From: Mucinivorans sp036654415 | GTDB taxonomy: Bacteria > Bacteroidota > Bacteroidia > Bacteroidales > Rikenellaceae | Assembly (NCBI GenBank): GCA_036654415.1 | Contig: JAVVSB010000019.1 | Coordinates: forward strand, 1 to 35,143 | Length of the DNA: 35,143 bases | Reading direction: 5' to 3' | Shown: piece after piece, positions 8,274-14,761 of the stretch | How the letters are laid out: each line of letters starts with the position of its first letter | Numbering within the stretch: the stretch's first letter is position 1 | Made by a program: the position numbers and the translations under genes | The notes under the pieces: model-generated | Told to the model about the DNA's origin: nothing | Databases searched by the model: none | The model's input: the letters and a program-made list of their open reading frames with translations, nothing else

Positions 8274-8302
8274 GAGGCCGCTGGAAAACCTCCAGTGGTC
8301 TT
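8274..8302 (+). repeat. Intercistronic hairpin between rplO and secY
   Basis: GAGGCCGCTGG (8274-8284) and CCAGTGGTCTT (8292-8302) pair over 11 positions, including G-U wobbles, around a 7-base loop. No U-tract follows (TTGCTTAAAC), so a simple terminator is unlikely. An attenuator, an RNA-processing site or a protein-binding site that sets the ratio of ribosomal protein to SecY is more plausible. Confidence 0.6.
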
Positions 8303-8329
8303 GCTTAAACGCCTAAATACTATTTAAGT

Positions 8330-9661
8330 ATGAAGAAATTTATAGAAACAATACGGAACATCTTTAAGATAGAGGAGCTTCGCCGGCGTATTTTGTACAC
8401 GTTGGGGATTCTGCTTATCTATCGTTTGGGTAGTTTTGTTGTTATTCCTGGTATCAACCCCAGTGCAATTGGCCAAGGTCCGGCTCCTGCTGGCGACAAC
8501 GGTATCTTAGGTCTTTTGGACATTTTCTCAGGTGGTGCATTTACTAATGCCTCCATTTTTGCCTTGGGTATTATGCCTTATATCTCGGCATCCATTGTTA
8601 TCCAGTTGTTGGGTATTGCACTTCCCTATTTCAAGAAGATGCAGATGGAGGGCGAGAGTGGTCGTCGTAAAATGACTCAGTGGACACGTTATCTGACCAT
8701 TGTCATTTTATTACTTCAGGCTCCAGCCTATCTACTTACTTTGAATCAGACGGCAGGTCTTGGCCCTGATGCTTTTGTTTTGGGAGCCAACAATATGTTA
8801 TTCTTGGTTACGGCAACCATAGTGCTTATTGCAGGTACCATGTTTGTTATGTGGCTGGGTGAGAAAATTACGGACAAGGGTATTGGTAATGGTGTATCTT
8901 TAATCATTATGATTGGTATTATTGCCCGTTTGCCACATGCTTTCTTGGCCGAGGTTAATGCCCGTTTTACTACCGCGGGTGGTGGTGCAGTAATGCTCAT
9001 CGTGGAGGTAGTCCTTTTGCTCTTGGTTTTCGCAGCAACTATAGCACTTGTTCAGGCTGTTCGCAAGATACCTGTTCAATATGCAAAACGCATCGTTGGT
9101 AACAAACAGTACGGAGGTGTGCGCCAATACATCCCCCTGAAAATCAACGCTGCTGGTGTAATGCCTATCATTTTTGCTCAGGCAATCATGATGCTTCCTG
9201 CACTATTTGGTCGTTTCGAGTCGACCCAAGGGTTTGCGGCCGTGTTCAACAACTTCTACGGTTTTTGGTACAATTTGGTTTTTGCGATTTTGGTTATGTT
9301 GTTTACATACTTCTATACCGCAATCACCATCAATACCAACCAGATGTCGGACGACATGAAGCGCAATGGCGGTTTCATACCAGGCATTAAGCCAGGTAAG
9401 CAGACTGCAACCTATCTTGACACCGTGATGACGCGTATCACCCTTCCAGGGTCTATATTCCTCGCACTGGTCGCTATATTACCAGTTTTCGCCAAGATGA
9501 TTGGTGTTGACGGACAATTTGCAATGTTCTTTGGTGGTACTTCACTTCTTATCCTTGTGGGTGTTGTTCTCGATACGCTTCAACAGATTGAGTCGTATCT
9601 ATTACTTCGCCACTACGATGGTTTAATGAAGGGGACAAAGCTAAAAGGACGTAATGGTTGA
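8330..9661 (+). CDS. secY: Protein translocase subunit SecY
   Basis: A 443-residue SecY, the channel of the Sec translocon. About ten membrane helices are visible. Family marks are RRRILYTLGILLIYRLGSFVVIPG at TM1, GILGLLDIFSGGAFTNASIFALGIMPYISASI in the plug/TM2 region, GIGNGVSLIIMIGI, RRVPVQYAKR-like RKIPVQYAKR in the C4-C5 loop region, and DDMKRNGGFIPGIKPGKQT before the last helices. The length fits the family. It lies between rplO and map, the normal order, with structured gaps on both sides. Confidence 0.98.
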   Translation: MKKFIETIRNIFKIEELRRRILYTLGILLIYRLGSFVVIPGINPSAIGQGPAPAGDNGILGLLDIFSGGAFTNASIFALGIMPYISASIVIQLLGIALPYFKKMQMEGESGRRKMTQWTRYLTIVILLLQAPAYLLTLNQTAGLGPDAFVLGANNMLFLVTATIVLIAGTMFVMWLGEKITDKGIGNGVSLIIMIGIIARLPHAFLAEVNARFTTAGGGAVMLIVEVVLLLLVFAATIALVQAVRKIPVQYAKRIVGNKQYGGVRQYIPLKINAAGVMPIIFAQAIMMLPALFGRFESTQGFAAVFNNFYGFWYNLVFAILVMLFTYFYTAITINTNQMSDDMKRNGGFIPGIKPGKQTATYLDTVMTRITLPGSIFLALVAILPVFAKMIGVDGQFAMFFGGTSLLILVGVVLDTLQQIESYLLLRHYDGLMKGTKLKGRNG

Positions 9662-9663
9662 TT

Positions 9664-9728
9664 TTAAAATATTGGGTAGAGAGCTTTGTTCCTTAGTGGA
9701 GACAAAGTTCTCACCTTACATATTTTAA
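9664..9728 (+). repeat. Long composite hairpin between secY and map
   Basis: Outer arms TTAAAATAT (9664-9672) and ATATTTTAA (9720-9728) are perfect complements. They enclose inner arms GAGAGCTTTGT (9679-9689) and ACAAAGTTCTC (9702-9712), which pair over 11 positions with one G-U. The structure fills nearly all of the 81-base gap. There is no U-tract after it, so regulation, RNA processing or partial attenuation are the candidate roles. Confidence 0.6.
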
Positions 9729-9742
9729 TCACAGAGAAAAAA

Positions 9743-10513
9743 ATGATAATCTTAAAAAGTAAAGAGGAAATTGAACTTTCCCGTATCAGCAATTTACTTG
9801 TAAGTCGTACTTTGGGTTTGATGGGCGATACTATCCGTGAGGGTATAGCCACCAAACAACTTGATAGTATGGCAGAAGAGTTTATTCGTAGCGAAGGGGC
9901 AGTTCCGGGTTTTAAAGGTTATGGCGGATTTCCCGCAACACTTTGTATCTCGGTTAACGAGGTTGTGGTGCACGGTTTTCCTTCAGACTATGTTCTTAAA
10001 AATGGTGATATTGTATCTGTTGACTGCGGGACCATTGTGAATGGTTTTTATGGCGACTCGGCCTACACATTTGCTGTGGGCGAAATTTCCGATGAAAAGC
10101 GGGAGTTGCTCAGAGTGACCAAAGAGGCTCTTTATAAAGGGATTGCAGCAATGAAAGTAGGAGGTAGAATTGGCGATATCTCTTGGGCAGTACAGAATCA
10201 TGCTGAGAGTGCAGGTATGAGCGTGGTACGTGAAATGGTGGGGCACGGCATAGGTCGTCATCTCCACGAAGACCCACAGGTGCCGAATTATGGCCGTGCG
10301 GGTAGCGGAACTAAACTCAAAGAGGGGATGATACTATGTGTCGAACCGATGATAAATGCAGGTACTCGTGCTGTACATTTCGAGAATGACGGTTGGGCCG
10401 TTAGAACTCAAGACAGGAAACCATCAGCCCATTTCGAGCTTTGCATTGCATTGACCGACTCAGGGCCCGATGTGCTCTCAACTTTTAAGTTTATCAAAGG
10501 CGAAGGCCAGTAA
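9743..10513 (+). CDS. map: Methionine aminopeptidase, type I
   Basis: A 256-residue type I methionine aminopeptidase that removes N-terminal methionine from new proteins. Metal and active-site residues are complete: His77 (VVVHGFP), Asp94 (VDCGT), Asp105 (GDSAYTF), His168 (MVGHGIG), Glu201 (CVEPMI) and Glu232 (FELCIALT). The family's usual FEH is FEL here. The ATG at 9743 is preferred over an upstream in-frame ATG at 9686 because the 19 extra residues are not family-like and lie in the hairpin region. It follows secY and precedes infA, the standard spc order. Confidence 0.96.
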   Translation: MIILKSKEEIELSRISNLLVSRTLGLMGDTIREGIATKQLDSMAEEFIRSEGAVPGFKGYGGFPATLCISVNEVVVHGFPSDYVLKNGDIVSVDCGTIVNGFYGDSAYTFAVGEISDEKRELLRVTKEALYKGIAAMKVGGRIGDISWAVQNHAESAGMSVVREMVGHGIGRHLHEDPQVPNYGRAGSGTKLKEGMILCVEPMINAGTRAVHFENDGWAVRTQDRKPSAHFELCIALTDSGPDVLSTFKFIKGEGQ

Positions 10514-10565
10514 TCAATAGGTCTTCAGATGAAACCTTAATGTATTTTACATTAGCGAAAAAAGA

Positions 10566-10784
10566 ATGGCAAAACAGAATGCAATTGAAAAGGATGGTAC
10601 GGTAGTGGAGGCACTATCTAATGCTATGTTCCGCGTAGAGTTAGACAATGGCCACATACTAACGGCACACATTTCAGGCAAGATGAGGATGCACTACATC
10701 AAAATCTTGACTGGTGACAAGGTAAAGGTTGAGATGTCTCCTTATGATTTATCTAAGGGGCGTATCTCTTTCCGTTACAAGTAG
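10566..10784 (+). CDS. infA: Translation initiation factor IF-1
   Basis: A 72-residue single OB-fold protein: MAKQNAIEKDGTVVEALSNA, FRVELDNGHILTAHISGKMR, LTGDKVKVEMSPYDLSKGRI. IF-1 binds the ribosomal A site during initiation. Length is exactly normal. It lies between map and rpmJ. Confidence 0.97.
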   Translation: MAKQNAIEKDGTVVEALSNAMFRVELDNGHILTAHISGKMRMHYIKILTGDKVKVEMSPYDLSKGRISFRYK

Positions 10785-10852
10785 AGGCCATTTTATTGCA
10801 GGCGGTTCTCAGTTGAGTGCCGTAACACAAACGACAAAAACAAAACAAGAAA

Positions 10853-10969
10853 ATGAAAGTTAGAGCATCAATTAAAAAGCGTACCGATGACTGTAAAATC
10901 GTACGTCGTAAGGGTCGCTTATATGTGATCTGCAAAAAGAATCCTAAACTTAAACAACGTCAAGGTTAA
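10853..10969 (+). CDS. rpmJ: 50S ribosomal protein L36
   Basis: A 38-residue ORF beginning MKVRASIKKRTDDCKIVRRK and ending NPKLKQRQG, a clear L36. In zinc-binding L36 the ligands are Cys11, Cys14, Cys27 and His33. Here the residues are Thr11, Cys14, Cys27 and Leu33, so only two of the four remain and a stable zinc ribbon is unlikely. Its place between infA and rpsM is the standard one. The start at 10853 has an A-rich leader. Confidence 0.96.
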   Translation: MKVRASIKKRTDDCKIVRRKGRLYVICKKNPKLKQRQG

Positions 10970-10978
10970 CCCCCAGGC

Positions 10979-11046
10979 GAATTAAGAACCAAGAATATGA
11001 GATTGTTTTTCAGTTCTTAGTTCATAATTATTAACTCTTAATCAAT
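10979..11046. repeat. Period-7 repeat region before rpsM
   Basis: Two sets of degenerate heptads face each other. GAATTAA, GAACCAA and GAATATG run from 10979 to 10999. AGTTCTT, AGTTCAT, AATTATT, AACTCTT and AATCAAT run from 11012 to 11046. The second set resembles the reverse complement of the first, so the gap can fold into an imperfect hairpin. Confidence 0.6.
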
Positions 11047-11050
11047 AAGA

Positions 11051-11431
11051 ATGGCACGTATAGTAGGGGTAGACTTACCCAAAAATAAACGAGGCGTAAT
11101 AGGTCTCACATATATCTTCGGTATTGGTCGCAGCCTTAGCTCGCAGATTTTGGCGAAAGCAGGTGTAGATGAGAATATCAAAGTACAGGACTGGAATGAC
11201 GAACAGATAACAGCAATTCGTAACACCATTACCTCTGAAAAAATTCGCGTTGAAGGCGAGCTCCGTTCTACGGTTCAACTCAACATCAAGCGTTTGATGG
11301 ATATCGGTTGCTACCGTGGTATCCGCCACCGTTTGGGTCTTCCTCTTCGTGGTCAGAGCACCAAGAACAATGCTCGTACTCGTAAGGGTAAGAAAAAGAC
11401 AGTTGCAAACAAGAAAAAAGCTACGAAATAG
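11051..11431 (+). CDS. rpsM: 30S ribosomal protein S13
   Basis: A 126-residue S13, the 30S head protein contacting tRNA and forming inter-subunit bridges. Recognisable parts are MARIVGVDLPKNKRGVIGLT, YIFGIGRSLSSQIL, IGCYRGIRHRLGLPLRGQST and a Lys-rich tail (KGKKKTVANKKK). It is the first gene of the alpha-operon block and is followed by rpsK after a 96-base gap in which I see no notable structure. Confidence 0.97.
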   Translation: MARIVGVDLPKNKRGVIGLTYIFGIGRSLSSQILAKAGVDENIKVQDWNDEQITAIRNTITSEKIRVEGELRSTVQLNIKRLMDIGCYRGIRHRLGLPLRGQSTKNNARTRKGKKKTVANKKKATK

Positions 11432-11527
11432 TGAACAAGCACTCAGTGGTTTAGTCTATATACCTCTATTGAAGATAGAAACATATAGTACGGCCGCTTG
11501 AGAAAAGCCGCTAAAACAAAACAAAAA

Positions 11528-11917
11528 ATGGCAAAAAAGACAAATGCAGTTAAAAAACGTGTAGTAAAAGTTGACGCTAACGGTCAGGTACACGTTCACT
11601 CGACTTTCAACAACGTTATCATCACGATAGCCAACAACGAAGGTCAGGTTATCTCTTGGAGCTCCGCTGGTAAGATGGGTTTCCGCGGTAGCAAGAAAAA
11701 CACCCCTTATGCAGCTCAGACTGCAGCTCAGGATTGTGCCAAGGTGGCATATGATTTGGGTCTTCGCAAGGTGAAGGTCTACGTTAAAGGTCCTGGTTCG
11801 GGACGCGAGTCGGCAGTTCGTACAATTCATGGTGCAGGTATCGAGGTAACTGAAATCATTGATGTTACACCACTACCACACAATGGTTGCCGTCCACCCG
11901 CACGTCGTAGAGTTTGA
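11528..11917 (+). CDS. rpsK: 30S ribosomal protein S11
   Basis: A 129-residue S11 (platform, E site). HVHSTFNNVIITIANNEGQV, SSAGKMGFRGSKKNTPYAAQ, KVYVKGPGSGRESAVRTIHG and the terminal PLPHNGCRPPARRRV are all conserved. The ATG at 11528 (MAKKTNAVKKR) is preferred over an in-frame TTG at 11498 because it gives the family length. The last codons form the left arm of an inverted repeat with the following gap. Confidence 0.97.
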   Translation: MAKKTNAVKKRVVKVDANGQVHVHSTFNNVIITIANNEGQVISWSSAGKMGFRGSKKNTPYAAQTAAQDCAKVAYDLGLRKVKVYVKGPGSGRESAVRTIHGAGIEVTEIIDVTPLPHNGCRPPARRRV

Positions 11918-11963
11918 TTTTTTGAGGAGATTTGGTTTTTTATCCTTTCCCCTCATCAAACTC
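11910..11963 (+). repeat. Inverted repeat after rpsK
   Basis: GAGTTTGA (11910-11917, the end of rpsK) pairs with TCAAACTC (11956-11963). Inner GAGG and CCTC segments can extend the stem. It lies in the 112-base rpsK-rpsD gap and is a possible attenuator or processing site. The rest of that gap is AT-rich with nothing else recognisable. Confidence 0.45.
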
Positions 11964-12029
11964 GCACATCCCTGCTAATAGGCAGAACAATGTGTTAAAA
12001 AGATTTACAACTTAATTTTTTAAATAAAA

Positions 12030-12638
12030 ATGGCAAGATACATAGGCCCTAAAACCAAAGTAGCCCGTAAATTCGGTGAACCCATTTTCGGTTCAGACAA
12101 ATCATTAGACAAACGTAATTTCCCACCCGGACAGCATGGTTTGGCTCGTAAGCGTAAGAAAGTTAGCGAGTATGGCGTGCAGTTAAAAGAGAAACAGAAG
12201 ACCAAAGCCATCTATGGCTTATTGGAAAAACAGTTCCGTCGTACTTTCGAGGAGGCTAACCGCCGCGAGGGTATCACAGGTGAGACCCTGTTGGTTTTGC
12301 TTGAGAGCCGTTTGGATAATGCAGTTTACCGTATGGGTATTGCTCCAACGCGTGCAGCTGCTCGTCAGTTGGTCTCTCATCGCCACATCACCATCAATGG
12401 TGCAGTTGTCAACATCCCATCTTATCAAGTTAAGGTAGGTGAAGTTATAGCTGTTCGTGAAAAGTCAAAAGCTATGGAGGTTATCGTAGGGTCAATCGGT
12501 TCTATCAACAAGAGCCGTTACAGTTGGATTGAATGGATGCCAGAGGTTATGGGTGGTCGCTTTATTGCAGCTCCCGAGCGTTCTGAAATACCTGAAAATA
12601 TCAACGAACAGCTAATTGTCGAGCTTTACTCTAAATAG
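12030..12638 (+). CDS. rpsD: 30S ribosomal protein S4
   Basis: A 202-residue S4, primary binder of the 16S rRNA 5' domain and usual autoregulator of alpha operons. The N terminus MARYIGPKTKVARKFGEPIF lacks zinc-ligand cysteines (C-minus form), then KRNFPPGQHG. The S4 RNA-binding domain is at about residues 90-150 (LESRLDNAVYRMG, ARQLVSHRHITINGAVVNIP). Position between rpsK and rpoA is standard, but the following gap is unusually repeat-rich. Confidence 0.97.
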   Translation: MARYIGPKTKVARKFGEPIFGSDKSLDKRNFPPGQHGLARKRKKVSEYGVQLKEKQKTKAIYGLLEKQFRRTFEEANRREGITGETLLVLLESRLDNAVYRMGIAPTRAAARQLVSHRHITINGAVVNIPSYQVKVGEVIAVREKSKAMEVIVGSIGSINKSRYSWIEWMPEVMGGRFIAAPERSEIPENINEQLIVELYSK

Positions 12639-12763
12639 TTATGAGTTAGGAGTTAGGAGTTTATAGTTGGTACATATTTTACAGAATCTTTTTCCAAAGA
12701 ATATTGTACCAACGATTCCACTCCAAAGTATCAAACTATTAACTATTAACTATTAACTATTAA
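12638..12763. repeat. Palindromic period-7 repeat element between rpsD and rpoA
   Basis: Five consecutive heptads beginning GTT (GTTATGA, GTTAGGA, GTTAGGA, GTTTATA, GTTGGTA) occupy 12638-12672. An inverted repeat follows: GTTGGTACA at 12666-12674 against TGTACCAAC at 12705-12713. Four exact tandem copies of CTATTAA fill 12736-12763. CTATTAA is the opposite-strand sense of a GTT-type heptad, so the whole 126 bases can be read as an imperfect palindrome. It spans almost the entire gap and ends 7 bases before the rpoA ATG. Confidence 0.8.
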
Positions 12764-12770
12764 CTAAACA

Positions 12771-13763
12771 ATGGCAATATTAGCATTTCAGAAGCCTGAC
12801 AAGGTAATAATGGTTGAATCGACTGCCAATTTTGGTCGTTTTGAGTTTCGTCCTTTGGAGCCTGGATTCGGCTTAACAGTGGGTAACGCCCTGCGTCGTA
12901 TTTTGCTATCCTCTTTAGAGGGTTACGCAATTACCTCTATCAAAGTTAGTGGTGTAGACCACGAATTTGCCTCTATACCAGGGGTTATGGAGGAGATGAT
13001 AGAGATTATTTTGAATCTCAAGCAGGTACGTTTGTTGCGCACGGTTGACAATGTTGATAGTGAGAAATTCACTGTCAATGTGGCCGACCTTACGGAGCTT
13101 ACTGCTGGACATCTCTCGACTTTCATGACTGGTTTCAAGGTTTTGAATCCCGAACTTGTTATTTGCAGAATGCAGAATGACGTTAAGTTCCAGATGGAGT
13201 TGACTCTTGGTAAGGGGCGTGGTTACGTTCCCGCTGAGGAGAACCGTCCTGCCGAGGCCCCAATCGGATTGCTTCCAATCGACTCAATTCACACTCCTAT
13301 AAAGAATGTGAAGTACACGATTGAAAATTTCCGTGTTGAGCAGAAGACTGACTATGAAAAACTCATAATCGAAATCACCACAGATGGTTCCATTGCACCA
13401 AAGGAGGCGTTGAAGGAGGCTGCTCGTATTTTGATTTTCCATTTCTCTCTCTTCTCCGACGATAAGATGACCGCTCCTACTGAGGAGGTTGTTCCTGTAG
13501 AGGAGTTTGACGAGGATGTGATGCATATGCGTCAGCTGCTTAAGACCAAACTCACCGAGCATGACCTTTCGGTTCGTGCCCTTAACTGCCTCAAGGCAGC
13601 GGAGGTTGAGACCCTAGGCGAACTGGTGCGTTACCACCGTAATGATTTGCTCAAGTTCCGTAATTTCGGTAAGAAGTCCCTTTCTGAATTGGACGAGTTA
13701 CTCGAGCGTAAGGAGTTGACTTTCGGTATGGATGTGCTTAAATATAAATTAGACAAAGACTAA
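12771..13763 (+). CDS. rpoA: DNA-directed RNA polymerase subunit alpha
   Basis: A 330-residue alpha subunit. The N-terminal dimerisation domain spans about residues 10-230 (FGRFEFRPLEPGFGLTVGNA, RRILLSSLEGYAITSIKVSG, HEFASIPGVMEEMIEIILNL). An acidic linker (TEEVVPVEEFDED) leads to the C-terminal domain at about 255-315 (LSVRALNCLKAAEVETLGEL, FRNFGKKSLSELDELL), which contacts UP elements and activators. Both domains are complete. It lies between rpsD and rplQ as usual, flanked on both sides by period-7 repeats. Confidence 0.98.
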   Translation: MAILAFQKPDKVIMVESTANFGRFEFRPLEPGFGLTVGNALRRILLSSLEGYAITSIKVSGVDHEFASIPGVMEEMIEIILNLKQVRLLRTVDNVDSEKFTVNVADLTELTAGHLSTFMTGFKVLNPELVICRMQNDVKFQMELTLGKGRGYVPAEENRPAEAPIGLLPIDSIHTPIKNVKYTIENFRVEQKTDYEKLIIEITTDGSIAPKEALKEAARILIFHFSLFSDDKMTAPTEEVVPVEEFDEDVMHMRQLLKTKLTEHDLSVRALNCLKAAEVETLGELVRYHRNDLLKFRNFGKKSLSELDELLERKELTFGMDVLKYKLDKD

Positions 13764-13777
13764 CATTAAATTTCGGG

Positions 13778-13860
13778 TTAAGAATTAACTATTCGGCTTA
13801 CGGGCTTAGCACCTTCGGTGTTTTTAATAAAATTCTTAATTCTTAATTCCTAATTCTTCA
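13778..13860. repeat. Period-7 inverted repeat element between rpoA and rplQ
   Basis: TTAAGAATTAA (13778-13788) is the exact reverse complement of TTAATTCTTAA (13836-13846). The right side consists of four heptads, TTCTTAA, TTCTTAA, TTCCTAA and TTCTTCA (13833-13860). Between the arms lies a small hairpin, GCACC-TTC-GGTGT followed by TTTT (13809-13825), which could act as a weak terminator or attenuator. The element ends 6 bases before the rplQ ATG. Confidence 0.75.
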
Positions 13861-13866
13861 TTAATA

Positions 13867-14370
13867 ATGAGACACGGTAAAAAATTGAACCATTTGGGGC
13901 GTCAAGCCTCACACAGGAAGGCGATGATGTCCAACATGGCATGCTCGTTGATAATACACAAACGTATTAGTACTACTTTGGCCAAAGCCAAGGCACTTCG
14001 TACCTATGTTGAACCACTAATCACCAAGAGCAAGGATGATTCGACCCATTCGCGTCGTACTGTTTTTGCTTACCTCAAACAAAAGGAGGCTGTTGCGATG
14101 TTATTTCGCGATGTAGCACCTAAGATTGCTGAGCGTCCAGGTGGTTACACACGTATTCTTAAAACAGGTTTCCGTCAAGGTGACGCAGCCGAAATGTGCT
14201 TTATCGAGTTAGTAGACTTCAACGAAGTGTACACAACCGATAAGAAGGCAGCGGCTCCAGCCAAGAAGACTCGTCGTGCAGGTGCAGCCAAGAAGGTTGA
14301 AACAGCTCCTGCTGCGGCTAAGGCCGATGTTGTGGCTGATGCCCAGGCTCCTGTTGCAGTGGTAGAATAA
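13867..14370 (+). CDS. rplQ: 50S ribosomal protein L17
   Basis: A 167-residue L17. The core (about residues 1-120) has MRHGKKLNHLGRQASHRKAM, SLIIHKRISTTLAKAKALR, EPLITKSKDD and RPGGYTRILKTGFRQGDAAEM, with MCFIELVDFNE closing the domain. The last 45 or so residues are a low-complexity Ala/Lys/Val tail (KKAAAPAKKTRRAG, then VVADAQAPVAVVE), a common extension in Bacteroidota L17. It is the last gene of the cluster and is followed by a hairpin. Confidence 0.97.
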   Translation: MRHGKKLNHLGRQASHRKAMMSNMACSLIIHKRISTTLAKAKALRTYVEPLITKSKDDSTHSRRTVFAYLKQKEAVAMLFRDVAPKIAERPGGYTRILKTGFRQGDAAEMCFIELVDFNEVYTTDKKAAAPAKKTRRAGAAKKVETAPAAAKADVVADAQAPVAVVE

Positions 14371-14390
14371 TAATTCTATTTGTGACATTG

Positions 14391-14427
14391 ATAAAGAGCT
14401 ATCTCTGTAATGGGGGTAGCTCTTTAT
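14391..14427 (+). terminator. Hairpin ending the ribosomal operon
   Basis: ATAAAGAGCTA (14391-14401) and TAGCTCTTTAT (14417-14427) form a perfect 11-bp stem with a 15-base loop, 20 bases after the rplQ stop. The T-run is contained in the stem end and is short. Confidence 0.7.
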
Positions 14428-14439
14428 TGTACAAAATAA

Positions 14440-14471
14440 TTTGCAGAATTGAGAAAAATAAATTACCTTTG
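14440..14471 (+). promoter_or_regulatory. Promoter of the tRNA-His gene
   Basis: TTTG (14440-14443), 20 bases, then TACCTTTG (14464-14471): an exact Bacteroidota -33/-7 promoter about 50 bases upstream of the tRNA 5' end. Confidence 0.85.
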
Positions 14472-14522
14472 TGGCTCTTAAATGGGTTGAATCTTACTTG
14501 TTTCACTAGTTTAGGTTTATAT

Positions 14523-14600
14523 GGTGGCTGTAGCTCAGTTGGTTAGAGCATCAGATTGTGGTTCTGAGGGTCGTGGGTTCGAAACCCATTAGCCACCCCA
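14523..14600 (+). tRNA. tRNA-His (anticodon GTG)
   Basis: A full cloverleaf can be drawn. The acceptor GTGGCTG pairs with TAGCCAC, the D arm has GCTCAGTTGGTTAGAGC, the anticodon stem TCAGA/TCTGA encloses loop TTGTGGT with anticodon GTG at 14558-14560, and the T arm has GTGGGTTCGAAACCCAT. The extra G at -1 (14523) opposite C73 is the identity mark of tRNA-His. The 3' CCA is encoded (14598-14600). It has its own promoter and terminator. Confidence 0.97.
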
Positions 14601-14614
14601 AAATAATTTAGTTT

Positions 14615-14649
14615 AAGGTTCTCCTTCTCAAGGGGAACCTTCTTTTTTT
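14615..14649 (+). terminator. Intrinsic terminator after tRNA-His
   Basis: AAGGTTCTCCTT (14615-14626) and AAGGGGAACCTT (14630-14641) form a 12-bp stem with one G-U and a three-base loop, followed by seven Ts at 14643-14649. A classic rho-independent terminator. Confidence 0.92.
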
Positions 14650-14658
14650 GGATTTTTG

Positions 14659-14690
14659 TGTATAAATTTTGTTGTAATAAAATTTATACA
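14659..14690 (+). promoter_or_regulatory. Perfect dyad (putative operator) inside the lipoprotein promoter
   Basis: TGTATAAATTTT (14659-14670) and AAAATTTATACA (14679-14690) are exact reverse complements separated by GTTGTAAT. The left arm covers most of the -33 TTTG (14668-14671) and the right arm ends one base before the -7 box, so a protein bound here would block RNA polymerase. Confidence 0.65.
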
Positions 14691-14698
14691 TACCTTTA
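14668..14698 (+). promoter_or_regulatory. Promoter of the PepSY-like lipoprotein gene
   Basis: TTTG (14668-14671), 19 bases, TACCTTTA (14691-14698): one mismatch from the TAnnTTTG consensus. It lies 63 bases upstream of the lipoprotein ATG. Confidence 0.7.
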
Positions 14699-14761
14699 AC
14701 ACAGATTTCTATCATAATTGATAGATTTAAACATTATTTATTAAAACTAAAACCATTACAC

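Noticed and set aside
9686..9742. Upstream ATG for map adding 19 residues
   Set aside because: It lies in the secY-map hairpin and the extra residues are not conserved in type I methionine aminopeptidases.
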